From positions 15,245,575-15,309,574 of the forward strand of contig NC_064038.1 in NCBI RefSeq assembly GCF_932526225.1: 64,000 bases of DNA, written 5' to 3'. Each line of letters opens with the position of its first letter. Position 1 is the first letter of the stretch. A program made the position numbers and the translations under genes. The stretch comes from Nematostella vectensis. Taxonomy: Eukaryota > Cnidaria > Anthozoa > Actiniaria > Edwardsiidae. Positions 1 through 11,097 of this stretch are shown here, in pieces. The notes under the pieces were generated by a model. The model did no database searches. It saw nothing but the letters and a program-made list of their open reading frames with translations, and was not told the origin of the DNA.

Positions 1-17
1 AAACCGCTCTTGATTTT

Positions 18-93
18 CAATGAGAACCCAGATGAACATCGCTTTGGATCAAATATCCAAATCACTACTGAGGTTCATCTGGGTTTTCATTGG
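18..93. repeat. Short hairpin (inverted repeat)
   Basis: Two ~20-nt arms (18-37 and 74-93, around AACCCAGATGAAC and its complement) flank a ~36-nt loop. This is probably a small MITE or its remnant. No coding content is seen. Confidence 0.5.
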
Positions 94-592
94 GTATCAG
101 GACCCTTGCATGTAACCCATATTCTCTCTACTCATTAGCTTAGGCACATTTTAAGAATCAAAATTTCAGAATCCTCAAGCATTTGCTAACCAGTTGCTGC
201 GCTTGTCGGTCATTTTTGCATCCCCCTCCACTGCCCTTTAGCCACGCGGTAAATTGCTCAGCAAAAGTGCACGTCAAGTGCATGTCAAACGGCAGGACGC
301 CATTACTTGTACGTCGTTGCCTCTTCTCCTTTTCATTTGGCTTCTAGAAGCTTCGATGTCTGAATCGCTGGGTCAATTAGGACCAAGCAGGTCCTTTGTG
401 GACTTTAAAAAAGGCAAACAAGTCCTTTTGTTCAGTAGCGTGGCATTTACGTTCCGATTCCCCACCTATGTTTTCGTATTTTAAAACGTCTCGTGTGTAG
501 CTCAATCAAAATTAACCTCATCAAGTAGTATCACGGTTACTTTGGCGTTCTTTCGTTGCGCATAGCAAAATTAAATGCAGAATAATCGTATG
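94..592. other. No gene recognised
   Basis: Upstream of the first visible MAM exon. It contains a 76-codon open frame at 254-484 without domain, composition or splice support. Probably intron of the + strand mosaic gene. Confidence 0.5.
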
Positions 593-880
593 TGATGATG
601 ATGTTGTTATTGTTGGTCATGATAGTGATGATAACGGTGTTGGGGAAGTGATGATGATGGTGTTGTTATTGCCATGATAGTGATAATAATTATTTTGGTT
701 ATGATAGTTATGATGATGGTGTTAGTGATAATAGTGATGATGATGGTTCTGTTTTTGCTGATGATAGTGATGATGACGGTGTTGGGGATGATAGTGATGA
801 CAGTGATGATGGTGGTGTTGTTTTTATTGATGATAGTGATGATGATAATAGTGTTTCTGTTGGTAATGATGATAATGACG
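593..880. repeat. GATGATG/GTGATGAT-rich low-complexity tract
   Basis: Degenerate TGATGATG repeats interrupted by GTGTTG blocks run right up to the acceptor of the MAM exon. Open frames on both strands here (Met/Val/Ile or Ile/Thr only) are artefacts of the repeat. The tract occupies the place of the polypyrimidine tract, so the exact acceptor is less certain than elsewhere. Confidence 0.85.
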
Positions 881-890
881 ATAATCAAAG

Positions 891-1170
891 AATACGCATA
901 TCTCACTCCTCAACACCAGGCAAAGGCTGGTACATCTATAGTGAAGCCTCTTTACACTGGGAAGGGGCCTCCGCGCGCCTGCACAGCCCCCTGATGACGG
1001 GTCCTAAGTGTATGACATTCTTTAGTAACCTGAACGGCATTACGATGGGCCTCGTTCTCGTGTACGTCACAGTCAGCGGTCAAGAAACCTTAGCATGGCT
1101 CAAGTCGGGAGATCGAGGTGACCGTTGGATTATGGAGCAAGTGTTTATCAACGAGACTAGGGAGTATAAG
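891..1170 (+). CDS. Mosaic extracellular gene, exon a: MAM domain, first part
   Basis: Encodes the main part of a MAM domain, an extracellular adhesion or protein-interaction module. Visible family features are GKGWYIYSEAS, then a Cys in GPKCMTFF, the MGLVLVYV strand, the LAWLKSGDRGDRW block and a final strand ending EYK. The open frame reads through 892-1170 and stops at a donor (AAG|GTTTGT), phase 0. The acceptor is taken at AG 889-890, just after a GATGATG tract; that start is the least certain border, and the MAM N-terminal residues must lie in an exon outside the window. The remaining MAM residues are 17 kb away at 18294, with matching phase. Confidence 0.8.
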
Positions 1171-1307
1171 GTTTGTATCCCTCTTCCTCTTGAAGGAAGG
1201 TTATGGATAGATAGATGATAATATATACATAGACTTAGTCATTGCCTAGTAGTGGAGCTCAAAACGACCAAATCTTTGCATATCCTCGCTTAAAAATTAA
1301 ATAAATA
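1171..1307. other. Start of 17-kb intron
   Basis: Donor side of the intron separating the two MAM exons (1171-18293). No feature of its own. Confidence 0.6.
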
Positions 1308-1600
1308 TTAAACACATTGACCCCTCAACCGGCCTGTACCGGCTTTGGGAAGTACCCACAACGGAAAAAATTCATAAATTCAAAATAAACACAACAAGAT
1401 GAAGATACCCAGGCATCAGTCTAAGGGATAAATGGTCTTGCAGATATGCATCCAACCAAGGTGTTGGCATCTACTCTTAAGCCAAATAATAGCACAGGTT
1501 CTTTGACAAATCTCAAATCGAACAAGGAGAGAAAAGCAGAATCACCCCTCTCAATAAAACGCTCAAAATACCACACAAGGGAGAGAGATCAGCAAACATA
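1308..1600 (+). mobile_element. Truncated copy of the TTAA non-autonomous element
   Basis: TTAA at 1308-1311 is followed by the same left end as the copies at 31914 and 33401 (ACACATTGACCCC, then ACCGGCCTGTACCGG). Similarity to those copies stops near 1597, so the right half is missing. It retains a ~40-bp internal stretch, shared with the copy at 33401, that the copy at 31914 lacks. The 64-codon frame inside is shared by all copies but has no coding evidence. Confidence 0.85.
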
Positions 1601-2809
1601 CCCTTTCTTCCTTTCACATTGCACTACTAGAATTTCTTGATTTTTATATTTTTCTTTCAGTAAAAGGATAATAAAAGTTATTTGGTACAAATTACAAATA
1701 TTGGCTAAACAGTTTTCTCAACCTTCTTTACTGTGTTTTTGTGGCTACTACTCTATTTGAATTGGCAGTATGTCTTGGGTATGGTTTGTAAAAAACACTG
1801 ACCCTCCTTGAGGTGGTCCATGGACCCATATTGAAGCATCAGGGTTTCAAGGGTATGTACATCTGTTATTTTTGTGCTAAAACATAAAATGGGCTCGGTG
1901 TGGCATTAAAAAAAGATCACTTTTGTGTATAGTGCTAAATTATCTGTGAAATAATTTCATGAAAGGTCAAATGGTACATTCTATACACCCATTTATTATG
2001 TTGACTAATAATGAGAGTACAGTGCTGTTGATTTTTGCAAATATCATCTCAGATTCAAATAAGTTTTTTATTAGAAAATCCATTTATATCTAGAAATCTT
2101 TTTTTTAGCAAGGTTCCATTTGCAGGGGGCCAATTTTGGTCAGTGTTTTGTACCAGCCACTTTGTCAAAGGGTGAATGAAATAAACCACTCTAACTTGTT
2201 TTCAAAGTTTCTGACTACTTTAGTTTATTTTATTAGCTGGCTTCGTTTTTTTTTATAACAAGTTTTCATTGGTAACTACTACCTATCTTTTTGTTTCTTA
2301 GCTGTATTAATGAATACATTCTGTCCAAGCATCATGCCTTTAAAGCTGTCAGCTGGGATTCATCTGAAAAAAAAAATTGAGAAAAGTGACAAAAAGCTAC
2401 GGAAGAATACTTAAGATATAATATTATGCTGCACAAAGCCTAATTAATAAACCTAAAATTAAAAATAGTTCCAAGTAACATTAAGAAAAGAAGGTTACTA
2501 ATTTAATTATGAAGTCTGTTTTTTAGAAGCTGATGAGCCAAAGGTTGAATGGCCTTTTTTATAGGAAAAGCTGTAGAAAAAGAATCATAAGGGAAATGTG
2601 TTGGTAAAGCAGATCTTTTAAAAACATTTAACCCCTCATGAACCTTTTTTTTTTAGAATTAAACCAAAATTCATTTTAAATGTCAAATGTTCTTCGAACT
2701 CACAAAATAACTAAAACCGGTCCTCGCTCGATATCTTTCACAAAAGAGCTGACAGAACTTAAATGTGATGTGGAATTTCCAGATGAGAAATCGTTCTTTA
2801 TTTAACTGA
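1601..2809. other. No gene recognised
   Basis: AT-rich intron sequence with T-tracts. No exon, RNA or repeat border could be supported. Confidence 0.5.
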
Positions 2810-3487
2810 ATTTACCTCTTGAATTAATTACACTGTGTCTACTTGCACGGCTACCGGTAAAGGAGGAAAAAAAACTACCTGCACGGCTGTCTCCCATTTT
2901 CTCGATTTTTAGCCTAAATAACAAGTTTCTCGCTTTGAAAAACTTCCAAGATTATTAAGAACAGCCAAGACATGTTTTTTAGCTTGAAAAGCAGTGCATT
3001 GAGTGACCCGCAAATGCTCGGCACAGTATGAACCAAGCGTGGAGTTCGAAACTTCTCGTATTCGCCATAACAGCTGTGCAAGAAGAAAAAAAGTAGATGC
3101 ACTTCCTTTTTTTCTTTTTGTCGATAAGCCAAAATGAAAAGTTTTGACTTTAAAAACCTCCTCCTGTTATTTAGAACCGTCAAGCGATGGCTTCGAGCTT
3201 GAAAAAATTCGCAAAAGGCGACATGCGAGTGCTCGGCACATGAACGATGCATGAAATGTCGAACTCCACGCTTCGTTCATTCTTTGCCGAGCATTTGCGG
3301 GCCGCTTGTTGCATAGCTTTTCAGGCTAAAAATCGTCGCTTGGCTGTTCTAACTAATCGTGGAAGTGTTTTAAAGCCAGAAACTTGTTATTTAGGCTAAA
3401 AATCGAAAAAACTGGAGACAGCCGTGCATCTAGTTTTTTTTCCTCCTTTACCGAAAGTAAACACAGCGAATTAATTAAAGGCAAAGA
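2810..3487. mobile_element. Foldback/MITE-like element, near-complete 0.68-kb palindrome
   Basis: Outer arms (about 2815-2945 and 3365-3485) are imperfect inverted repeats sharing GTAAAGGAGGAAAAAAA, GAGACAGCCGTGCA-type and TTAGGCTAAAAATCG-type blocks. Inner blocks around 3003-3055 and 3255-3305 (CGCAAATGCTCGGCA and its complement, plus the flanking GGAGTTCGA) are also inverted, so the whole unit folds on itself. No transposase is encoded; it looks like a non-autonomous foldback element. The 112-codon - strand frame inside is not credible. Confidence 0.75.
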
Positions 3488-4100
3488 AATAACAAACATT
3501 TTCTAAAAAAGAATGCGACGTTTGTTTACTGACAATCAATCGCACAATTACCACATGATCTTCCTATCCTTTTTATGGGATAATCGATAAACAAACTAGC
3601 TAAATTACTAGTTAGAAAAGGCCCTCACATGGCTTCAACAGTTAATCTTATTGAGTGCTAGAAATATGTCAACACGAGTTTTTCATAGCTCCGACGAAGT
3701 TTTAAAATTGAAGTCTTACTTACCTTCTTTTTCCATCGTTTGTCCTTCCGTCCATCGTTTGTACGTCTTTTTATTATAAAAGTGTTAAGATGTGTCGATT
3801 TTCCTTTTTAGTTTTAGCCACGACGAAAATAATGCAAAACTTTATCAACAATACTCACGGTGTCGGCTGCGAGTTAGAAGAACAAAAACGCGGGAAAAAT
3901 TAGACACAGGGTTCCCGTGAGTGTAAATACAAAAACACTAAAAACTAAATTATTGTAAGTTTTGCTGTACCTTTCGGGGTTTTATTAAGTATGTAGCATT
4001 CTCGGATAGTGCTAAAATGTATTCTTGTATAATGATTTCCCTGAGGTGACGTTTCACGAAGTTATCGCAAATTGTGCTGGCTCCAAGGGCAGGCGGGCGA
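3488..4100. other. No gene recognised
   Basis: AT-rich intron sequence. Short open frames on both strands near 3950-4165 overlap each other and have no recognisable content. Confidence 0.5.
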
Positions 4101-4212
4101 CACCACAGGGTACCCGCGCGATGACCCAAAAAACTGAGTCGCATAGTTATATACCATTTCTCCATAACTATGGAGCTCCGCGCGCGGCCTGCGGCCGCGC
4201 TGGCTCCGCTAT
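4101..4212 (+). repeat. GC-palindrome repeat family, copy 1
   Basis: Begins CCACAGGGTACCCGCGCGAT, then a GTCGCATAGTTATA block, and ends in a GC-rich palindrome around GCGGCCTGCGGCCGC with GGCTCCGCTAT. Near-identical copies lie at 52333-52442 (+) and 57343-57432 (-, missing the palindrome), with related palindromes at 5606, 45815 and 48994. No coding content. Confidence 0.8.
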
Positions 4213-4392
4213 AAATGTTTTTTTACGTCAGCATATTTTTGCTCCTAGTGACGTCATCGATGACGTCACCAAAATTCGAGTCGATGGGTTACCAATATTT
4301 GTTACCATATTTGTTTTGTATACCACTTCGGCTTTGGCCGAAACTGTCTCGCTGGGTGTCGACAGCATAACAGAAAATGTTAAATTATAATA

Positions 4393-5095
4393 AGAACACT
4401 TATAGTATGTGTGAGCAGGGGACGCTTACAGTATGTGTGAGCAGGGAACGCTTACAGTAGGTGTAAGTAGGGAACACTTACAGTAGGTGTGAGTAGGGAA
4501 CACTTACAGTATGTGTGAGCAGGGAGCACTTACAGTATATGTGAGAAGGGAACACTTACAGTATGTGTGAGCAGGGAACACTTACAGTATGTGTGAGTAG
4601 GGAACACTTACAGTATGTGTGAGTAGGGAACACTTACAGTATGTGTGAGTAGGGAACACTTACAGTATGTGTGAGTAGGGAACACTTATAGTATATGTGA
4701 GCAGGGAACACTTACAGTATGTGTGAGCAGGGAGCACTTACAGTATATGTGAGAAGGGAACACTTGCAGTATGTGTAAGCAGGGAACACTTACAGTAGGT
4801 GTGAGCAGGGAACACTTACAGTATGTGTGAGCAGGGAGCACTTACAGTATATGTGAGAAGGGAGCACTTACAGTATGTGTGAGCAGGGAGCACTTACAGT
4901 ATATGTGAGAAGGGAACACTTACAGTATATGTGAGCAGGGAACACTTACAGTAGGTGTGAGCAGGGGACGCTTACAGTATGTGTGAGCAGGGGACGCTTA
5001 CAGTAGGTGTAAGTAGGGAAAACCGAGCAGGGAAATCTACAGTATATGTGAGAAGGAAACACAGTATAAGTGAGCAGGGAACACTTATAGTATGT
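4393..5095. repeat. 26-bp minisatellite, about 26 copies
   Basis: Tandem 26-bp units built on AACACTTACAGTATGTGTGA plus GCAGGG/GTAGGG. Variants (GGAGCAC, TATATGTGAGAAGG, GTAGGTGTAAG) recur at intervals of several units, suggesting higher-order duplication of 3-4 unit blocks. Degenerate at both ends. Confidence 0.95.
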
Positions 5096-5145
5096 TTGGC
5101 CTTTTGAAGTGCCCCTTCCCCTTTCTGAGTGGATGCTGTCCAAAC

Positions 5146-5600
5146 TGTGATTTTTCTATTCTTATCTTATGCAGTGGTTGCATTTATGACAGCAAATCTT
5201 CAAAGGTTGAAAAATTTGTGGATTTTTTAAAGTTTAACATTTTAAGAAGGATAACTGTGCTTTGTGAATAAAGTAGGAGGAGGATAATGTATTAAGATGT
5301 GTATTCACAAAAAATTGGAGCTGCATCTACTATTCATCTAGTACTTGAGCTTAGTAAAAGTTTTAAAAAAGTGGCTGAAAATTTTCATCATGGGTAGTTT
5401 GAGTATGAAATGTTGGATTCTCTTGCCGCAAACATCTGCCCGTCTCTTGATCTTCAAAGCTGAGCTCAACAAAAGAACTGAGTACCTTTGCCAGGGACAT
5501 TTATATAAGATACCTGATTATTTTATTGTAGAAATGTATCACTTGTCTATCAAATGCAGCTACACACTTAGAGATCATAACCTAATCTTGTGGAATTGGT
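5146..5600 (+). repeat. Dispersed ~450-bp repeat, copy 1
   Basis: Aligns along its length with 6808-7262: shared blocks include TGCAGTGGTTGCATTTATGA versus its diverged partner, CTCTTGCCGCAAACATCTGC and AGCTACACACTTAGAG. The copies are in the same orientation and clearly diverged. Neither keeps a meaningful reading frame. Probably an old, unclassified dispersed element. Confidence 0.75.
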
Positions 5601-5605
5601 AAATG

Positions 5606-5700
5606 ATAGCGGAGCCAGAAGGGCCGCAGGCCGCGCGCGGAGCTCCATACATAGAAATTCATAAACTAGGCGAGTCAAAATTTGTGGTCAATGACGTCAT
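5606..5700 (-). repeat. GC-palindrome repeat family, inverted diverged copy
   Basis: Reverse-complement relative of 4101-4212: GCGGAGCCAG, then GGGCCGCAGGCCGCGCGCGG and AGCTCCATA, followed by a diverged tail. Opposite orientation to the copy at 4101, so the two could bracket the minisatellite as arms of one larger unit. Confidence 0.6.
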
Positions 5701-6807
5701 GTCACACTCCTTTTGTGCCCGCTATCTGTACTACTCACGGACTTGGAAAAAACGGGGGGAACTATGGCTGTTCGGACTTTCGACATAAAACGATCAACGT
5801 AACACAAGCTGGAAGGGAAGAATTGACAATTAAAGTGTTTAACAGAGAAAATGCAACTGATTAGCCAGTCAAATGGCCGTTTGAAAAAGAGAATCCGAAG
5901 GATATATCCGCTTAAGGATTTGCTTTTGTACTTACAAGCTGGGAATATCGGCTCAAGTGTTCGTAAAAACCGTTTTCACCTGGTGCGGTAGTTGATATTA
6001 GATGAAGGAAAAGGCTAAATACCTGCAGTTTTTATCGAGAAATTGTCGAGCCTCTGCGCTACTATTCCCGTTAAGATGTTACCGAGTAAAATCAAAGGAG
6101 AAAAGCTTTATTTATGATAGCTAAAATACGGAATTGATCGCCAAAACAACAAGCGAACACAAGCCAAGGGAAACAACATGGACAGTCAAGGTGAATTCGG
6201 ACAAAAAATTAAATTCAAAATAGTGTGAAAAGAATATATAAATCAAAACGTCATTTTCTCCTTTTTTATATGAAATGCTTTTTGTTTGCAAATATTTGAA
6301 AATAATCCTCAAACAAAACAATTTTCGTCCCTTCACAACTTTCGTGATTTTGCCGGTGATTGGATATTATTTTGGCGCGCTATATAATGGTTCCCAGTTC
6401 TGTAAAAGTCGTAAAGAAACTTTTCCTCAAATAAAATACATCTACATCATTGTACTAAAACTCAGAATTAACAATTACAAGAACCAAATCTGTGATTTCT
6501 GTGATTTGTTTCCTTTTAAGGAGGGAGGGGGGAGATTGGCCCAAGTGCTATGCCATTTTCTATTTTTTAGGTCTCAAGCTACTACCGTGCCCATCCTCAT
6601 TTTTGACTACATTTAAGTGCAGTTGTTTATTGGTGTGTTGATCCAATTTAAGTGTGAAACCAAGTGAGGGCTAGCAGAAGCGGAATTATTTCGAATACCT
6701 CCTAAGGGAAAGCAGTTAGTAGCATTTCATGCACTAAAGACAGGACAATAAACCCTGTCTGACTATTTTATGAGGAGCCCGCTCCCCCTCCTGAATGCAT
6801 ACAAATG
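5701..6807. other. No gene recognised
   Basis: Intron sequence. Overlapping short frames on both strands at 6121-6616 have no recognisable domain or splice context. Confidence 0.5.
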
Positions 6808-7262
6808 TGATTTCTCCATTCTTATCTATGCTGTAGTCACATTAATGACAGCTAATTTTTGGTGATTAAAAACTTTGTCTAGGGATTTAACTGGGAGGTT
6901 TCACAATTAAAAATGGTAACTGTGCTGAAGAAGGAGAAGGAACGTGAATTAAATATTTGTTTTCACAAGATATGTAGTTGCATCTTCCCACAACTTAGTA
7001 GTTAAACTTCAACAAAAGTGTTAAAAAATGGATGAAAATGTTCACCATGGATTATATTGGGTACAAAATGTCGGGCCCTCTTGCTGCAAACATCTGCTTA
7101 AGTCTTTTGATCTGCAAAGCTGTACGAAAGAACTGGAGCAAAACATGGCCAGGCACATTTATGTTAGGCCTGGTTATTCTGTTTTAGAAATGTACAATAG
7201 TGAATATCGGAACATTATCAATCTTATCTACTGAAGCTACACACTTAGAGTTATAACCTCAT
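6808..7262 (+). repeat. Dispersed ~450-bp repeat, copy 2
   Basis: Diverged direct copy of 5146-5600. It contains CTCTTGCTGCAAACATCTGC and AGCTACACACTTAGAG at the corresponding places. A TIR element begins about 90 bp downstream. Confidence 0.75.
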
Positions 7263-7349
7263 GTGCTTTTAGTAAATAATGTCCTGGGCACTGCTAATAA
7301 TACTAATATCACCAATATTTTTGGGTGTGCTACAAAGTGGCGATTGGGA

Positions 7350-8422
7350 ATGGGTCCAGTCAAGAGAGCATAAGATAAGAGAGGGACACTTTGGTATTAC
7401 CAGCGCGCCATGTCGATTCGGAATCTGGCTATTTTTAGTAACCACCACCCCACCACTGCGCGTGAGGATTTGCTCCTTTTATTTATTGTCCTACTCCCCG
7501 AGGGTTGCGTGTTGTTGTTTTTCCAACTCGATAGGAATGAAAAGAGATCATGTAAAATAACTCAAAAGAAGAAACAAGTCTAACTTAAGTAAGCAAGATT
7601 GGCAAATATACTCACAGAAAGCTAAATCCCGGAATAGTTTGACTGTTTTGTTTGTCTGAGCGACGAAATCAACTGAAGAAGAAAGAAAAAGCCGACGAGC
7701 GATAAAATGGCTGTGGTACCGCGTTTGATTCAAATCCCGACGCCAGCTTGTATAATAACAACATAAAATATAACATATATAATAATAACAACATCAATGA
7801 AGTACAGTAATATCTCCCTTTTTATTTTCTCACTATTACAAAAGCTCAGATACTTCAGCTTGCTGGCTTTGATCATTACAAAAATGCATTCCCTCGCTAC
7901 AAGGATAGTTTTATAAATTGTATTTTTCTTGGATTCCTTCTCAATTCACCGCAATATTCACAAAAATCAATATCATATCTAATGTCTAACTTACAGATTT
8001 CGTTTGACCATGAGGAAGATAATGAATGTTGAGAAACCACTAAAAAGCATCAAGTTAGAGCGAAAACGGTGTTTGAAGCACGAGGTTTTCCGCTCTGGAT
8101 TTTGAATGAAGTCTCGTTTTCGAAATATTGCAATCCCCGAAGTACTACATCCCCTTGATAAACCGCAACTGCCCGTAACCTTGATGCTAGAATCAGATTT
8201 TTGATGGTATTTGTGCAAATAGGGTTTATTCTTTCGGTTTCAAGTCACAAAACAGCGGCAACAACAAGATGTAAATGCCAAAGCGCGGGGGTAGGGTAAG
8301 TAAAAATGCTCACGCGCAGTGGTGGGGTGGTGGTTACTAAAAATAGCCAGATTAGGAATCGACATGGCGCACTGGTAATACCAGAATGTCCCTCTGTTAT
8401 CTTATGCTCTCTTGGTCCAGCA
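7350..8422. mobile_element. TIR element, ~1.07 kb, non-autonomous
   Basis: Terminal inverted repeats of about 110 bp: left arm 7353-7465 (GTCCAGTCAAGAGAGCATAA ... ACCACCACCCCACCACTGCG) and right arm about 8310-8422 (complementary, ending CTCTTGGTCCAGC). The arms are ~85-90% similar by eye. The 850-bp interior has no transposase-like frame. Superfamily not assignable; no clear target-site duplication was found. Confidence 0.75.
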
Positions 8423-9742
8423 TTTCATTATTGTAGAGAAATAGCTAAGATCAAATAAAATAAAGCTTGAACTATGCATTCGGGGGGGGGGGGGGTATGC
8501 AGTATACAGCAATAGAATCTTTCTACAGCATACAAAGGTGAATGTTGTTATTATGGATCTCTTTTTTATTATCAAAAGAAATTTAAGGGGGCATCTCCCT
8601 AATTCTTCATATGAAAATATGGTTGAGGCCCATATTGCACGTGCGCATTCTCGTCTGCGCATACAAGAAATCACGCGCTTGCTTGCATACGCAAGCAATG
8701 TCGTCATTTTCCAAACAGATGAAAAAAAATTTTTTCGCAGTTGCTAGAAGAAAACAACTGCTACTTATAATTGTACAATACTTGATGGTGGTTATTTATG
8801 AAAAGGGGGTGCATCAATATAGTCAAGTGATTGTGACGTCATCACTGACGGCACTAGAAGCGTAAAATATGCTGACGTCATAAAATAAAAAAATATCCAT
8901 TAAAGAAACATCATGTGACAACAAAACTCGGTAGGTGTGATGTATGTTTCAAGTGGGGTGCAGTGAGATGGTCACGTGACGTCATTTAAGTGACATCATC
9001 GTCAAAACATTGTATGACAACTAAACTTGTTATGTGTCATGTAGATGTAGGGAAAGGGGGTATAACGTGTTGGCCGCGTGATCTGTGAAATTTTTGACGT
9101 CATTAAAAACAGAAATAATAGTATTTAATATATTTTTTAAATTATTAAGCGAAAATAAGCAAAAATTTGGTCGTTTGGAGCTCCGCTTTAAAGCAATGTT
9201 TAAATCTATATATTAACGACTTTGATGACGCATATCTCATTAAAATAGCGAAACTCTAGTCTTCTCCTACGCCTAAACTGCCAAAGGATTCTCCACAGTA
9301 TCCATATGTTATAAAACTGTAATTCGGTTGCTACCCTCGGTAAATAAAAATTATTTAAAGTAGCAGTTGGGGGTTACTCCCCCCTCCCCCCCCCCCCTTA
9401 GGCTTCCAGAAAGCCATATTTAACAAAATATAATGACCCCATACCCCTAGGTTATTTTGCGAGATTTCCCTTCAGCGAAAAACTAAATCCTTCCCTGCTC
9501 AATATTAAAATATTGTAATAGAGCTGGCTCCGCTTTTAGGCTGTGCGTAAATCTATATATTGTGTATTATATGGCTACAATAGTACGTGCGCTCTGATTG
9601 GCTGGTTAAGCGGGCGGTATTTTGCCATCTCCCAGACCAGCGGGCCATCTTTTAAGTATCTGGACCGGGAAATTCTATAAGGTTTATTTGCATTTTTTTT
9701 TTTATCTAGTCAGGCTAATTCTAATTCTATCAAAAACAAACA
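8423..9742. other. No gene recognised; TGACGTCA-rich stretch
   Basis: No supported exon. A 14-G run lies near 8481. Between 8830 and 9110 the CRE-like core TGACGTCA or near-matches (GTGACGTCA, TGACGTCAT, TTGACGTCAT) recur several times. Two related short blocks (GGAGCTCCGCTTTAAAG near 9178; GGCTCCGCTTTTAGGC near 9531, again near 60945) share the AAATCTATATATT tail and mark a small dispersed repeat. Confidence 0.55.

Positions 9743-9796
<54 letters not shown>
9743..9796. repeat. (ACAG)n microsatellite
   Basis: Uninterrupted ACAG tetranucleotide array, about 13 copies. Open frames across it are repeat artefacts. Confidence 0.98.
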
Positions 9797-9797
<1 letters not shown>

Positions 9798-9837
9798 TCT
9801 TTGTCACATTTTCTTTGGGCATCCTGCAACATTAGGG

Positions 9838-9975
9838 CATTTTTGTCACGCGAGAGAATTTTTAGGGCATTTTCGCAACACCGCTGTGACGAAAATGCCC
9901 GGGCATTTTTGCAACACCGCTGTGATGAAAATGCCATATGGCATTTTGCAACACGTGTAGTGGGCATTTTTGCAA
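9838..9975. repeat. Short tandem palindromic repeat (GGGCATTTT/AAAATGCCC)
   Basis: Three to four ~36-bp units, each containing GCATTTTTGCAACACCGCTG and GACGAAAATGCC, so unit ends are mutually inverted. It looks like the terminal array of a small element. Length 138 bp. Confidence 0.7.
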
Positions 9976-10559
9976 AACTTCTTAATTTTCTTAATTAAAA
10001 AGACGTTTACGTGCCTTTTTTTATCATTCTATGCGGTAAATGTAATACTGTGAGTTTTATGGCGATTTATGGCATTTTAAAAGACAAAATCGTGAAACAC
10101 ACAAAAAAGCTCATATATTATTATCATCATAAAAATATTTGTCCAAACTTTGTTTAACCCTAACCTAAACTTTCCTTATAAGTTAATCATTAACTGCTAT
10201 TCCGTTAATCGTTAATCAGTTAATCATTAACTGCTATTCCGATAAAGATTCTTCGAGACTACATCATTCAAGTAATGAATCAGAATCAAAAGAAATGCAT
10301 CATATTACCGACCTATAATTTCGTTGAACTTATCCAAAACTAAAAAACTACCACAGATGATACTCGCTGGATAGATGACAATGATTTTGGCATATCATGC
10401 TTTGCCAGGGATAATTGAAAGAGAAATTTTGAATTTTTTGCTAGTTTTTTTTTTATTGTTGGCTTTTTAGAAGCTTCTAGGAAGTCATATAGGGGGGGAC
10501 TATGTTCTTTAATAGATCATGCGAAATGCATTTCGCGTAGATAAGGAATCGTCAATAAT
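9976..10559. other. No gene recognised
   Basis: AT-rich sequence with a short direct repeat of GTTAATCATTAACTGCTATT near 10180-10240. No exon seen. Confidence 0.5.
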
Positions 10560-10800
10560 TGGAAAATACTAATCTACCCAAAACACACTCCGTGTAGATA
10601 AGAAGTCTACAATAATTGCAAAAGAATAATCTACCGGTGGGACTTTGTTTTTCCATAGACACCGGGGACCCTTCGCGTAGAAAAGGAATTAGCAATTGTT
10701 AATCTACGTCGGGCGGGGTTCTGGTAAAAAAGGAATTAGCAATTGTTAATCTACGTCCGTTGGGGTTCTGGTAGAAAAGAAATTGGCAACGTCGGGCGGG
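10560..10800. repeat. Short direct repeats at left edge of the GC-rich island
   Basis: GGAATTAGCAATTGTTAATC followed by TACGTCGGGC/TACGTCCGTTGGGG and TTCTGGTA recurs about 2.5 times at 10685-10790, with diverged relatives (GATAAG..TCTACAATAATTGC) from 10540. Subterminal repeats of this kind are common near transposon or viral-element ends; no opposite-end partner was found at 14.4 kb. Confidence 0.6.
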
Positions 10801-11097
10801 GGCTTTCATAGAAATGGGGGTAACCCGTGCCGCGCCCCGCCGCGACCTCAGCCTGTTCACCGTTGTTTTTTTTTATGCCCCGCGCGTTATACCCAACGCC
10901 TGGGGTATACCGTCTGGGGGCCTCCGCTCCCTTCGCTCCTCCGCCCGCCACTGCATGCAGCAGGCTGATCCTCGTGCCCCGCCTGGCGGCGCGATGCCAG
11001 GGTGGCTGCCCCCCCCTCCAAGCGCTTCGAGCGGTAACATGTGGGAATCTTGCAATTAGACCCCCGTCTTTCCTGTAGTATACCGAGCATTCGAAGG

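Noticed and set aside
607-994. Opposing ~100-codon frames rich in Ile/Thr/Val/Met
   Set aside because: Products of GATGATG-type repeats; no coding bias beyond the repeat.
1446-1640. Frame beginning MHPTKVLASTLKPNNSTGSL, conserved in three copies
   Set aside because: It lies inside the TTAA element; conservation reflects recent transposition, and no transposase-like content is present.
2520-2580. CTGATGAG near 2530 as a second hammerhead
   Set aside because: No GAAA follows at stem II distance and no stem I partner exists.
7600-7745. Possible tRNA-derived SINE (GATTCAAATCCCGAC box-B-like near 7728)
   Set aside because: No convincing A box at the right distance and no cloverleaf; it lies inside the TIR element.
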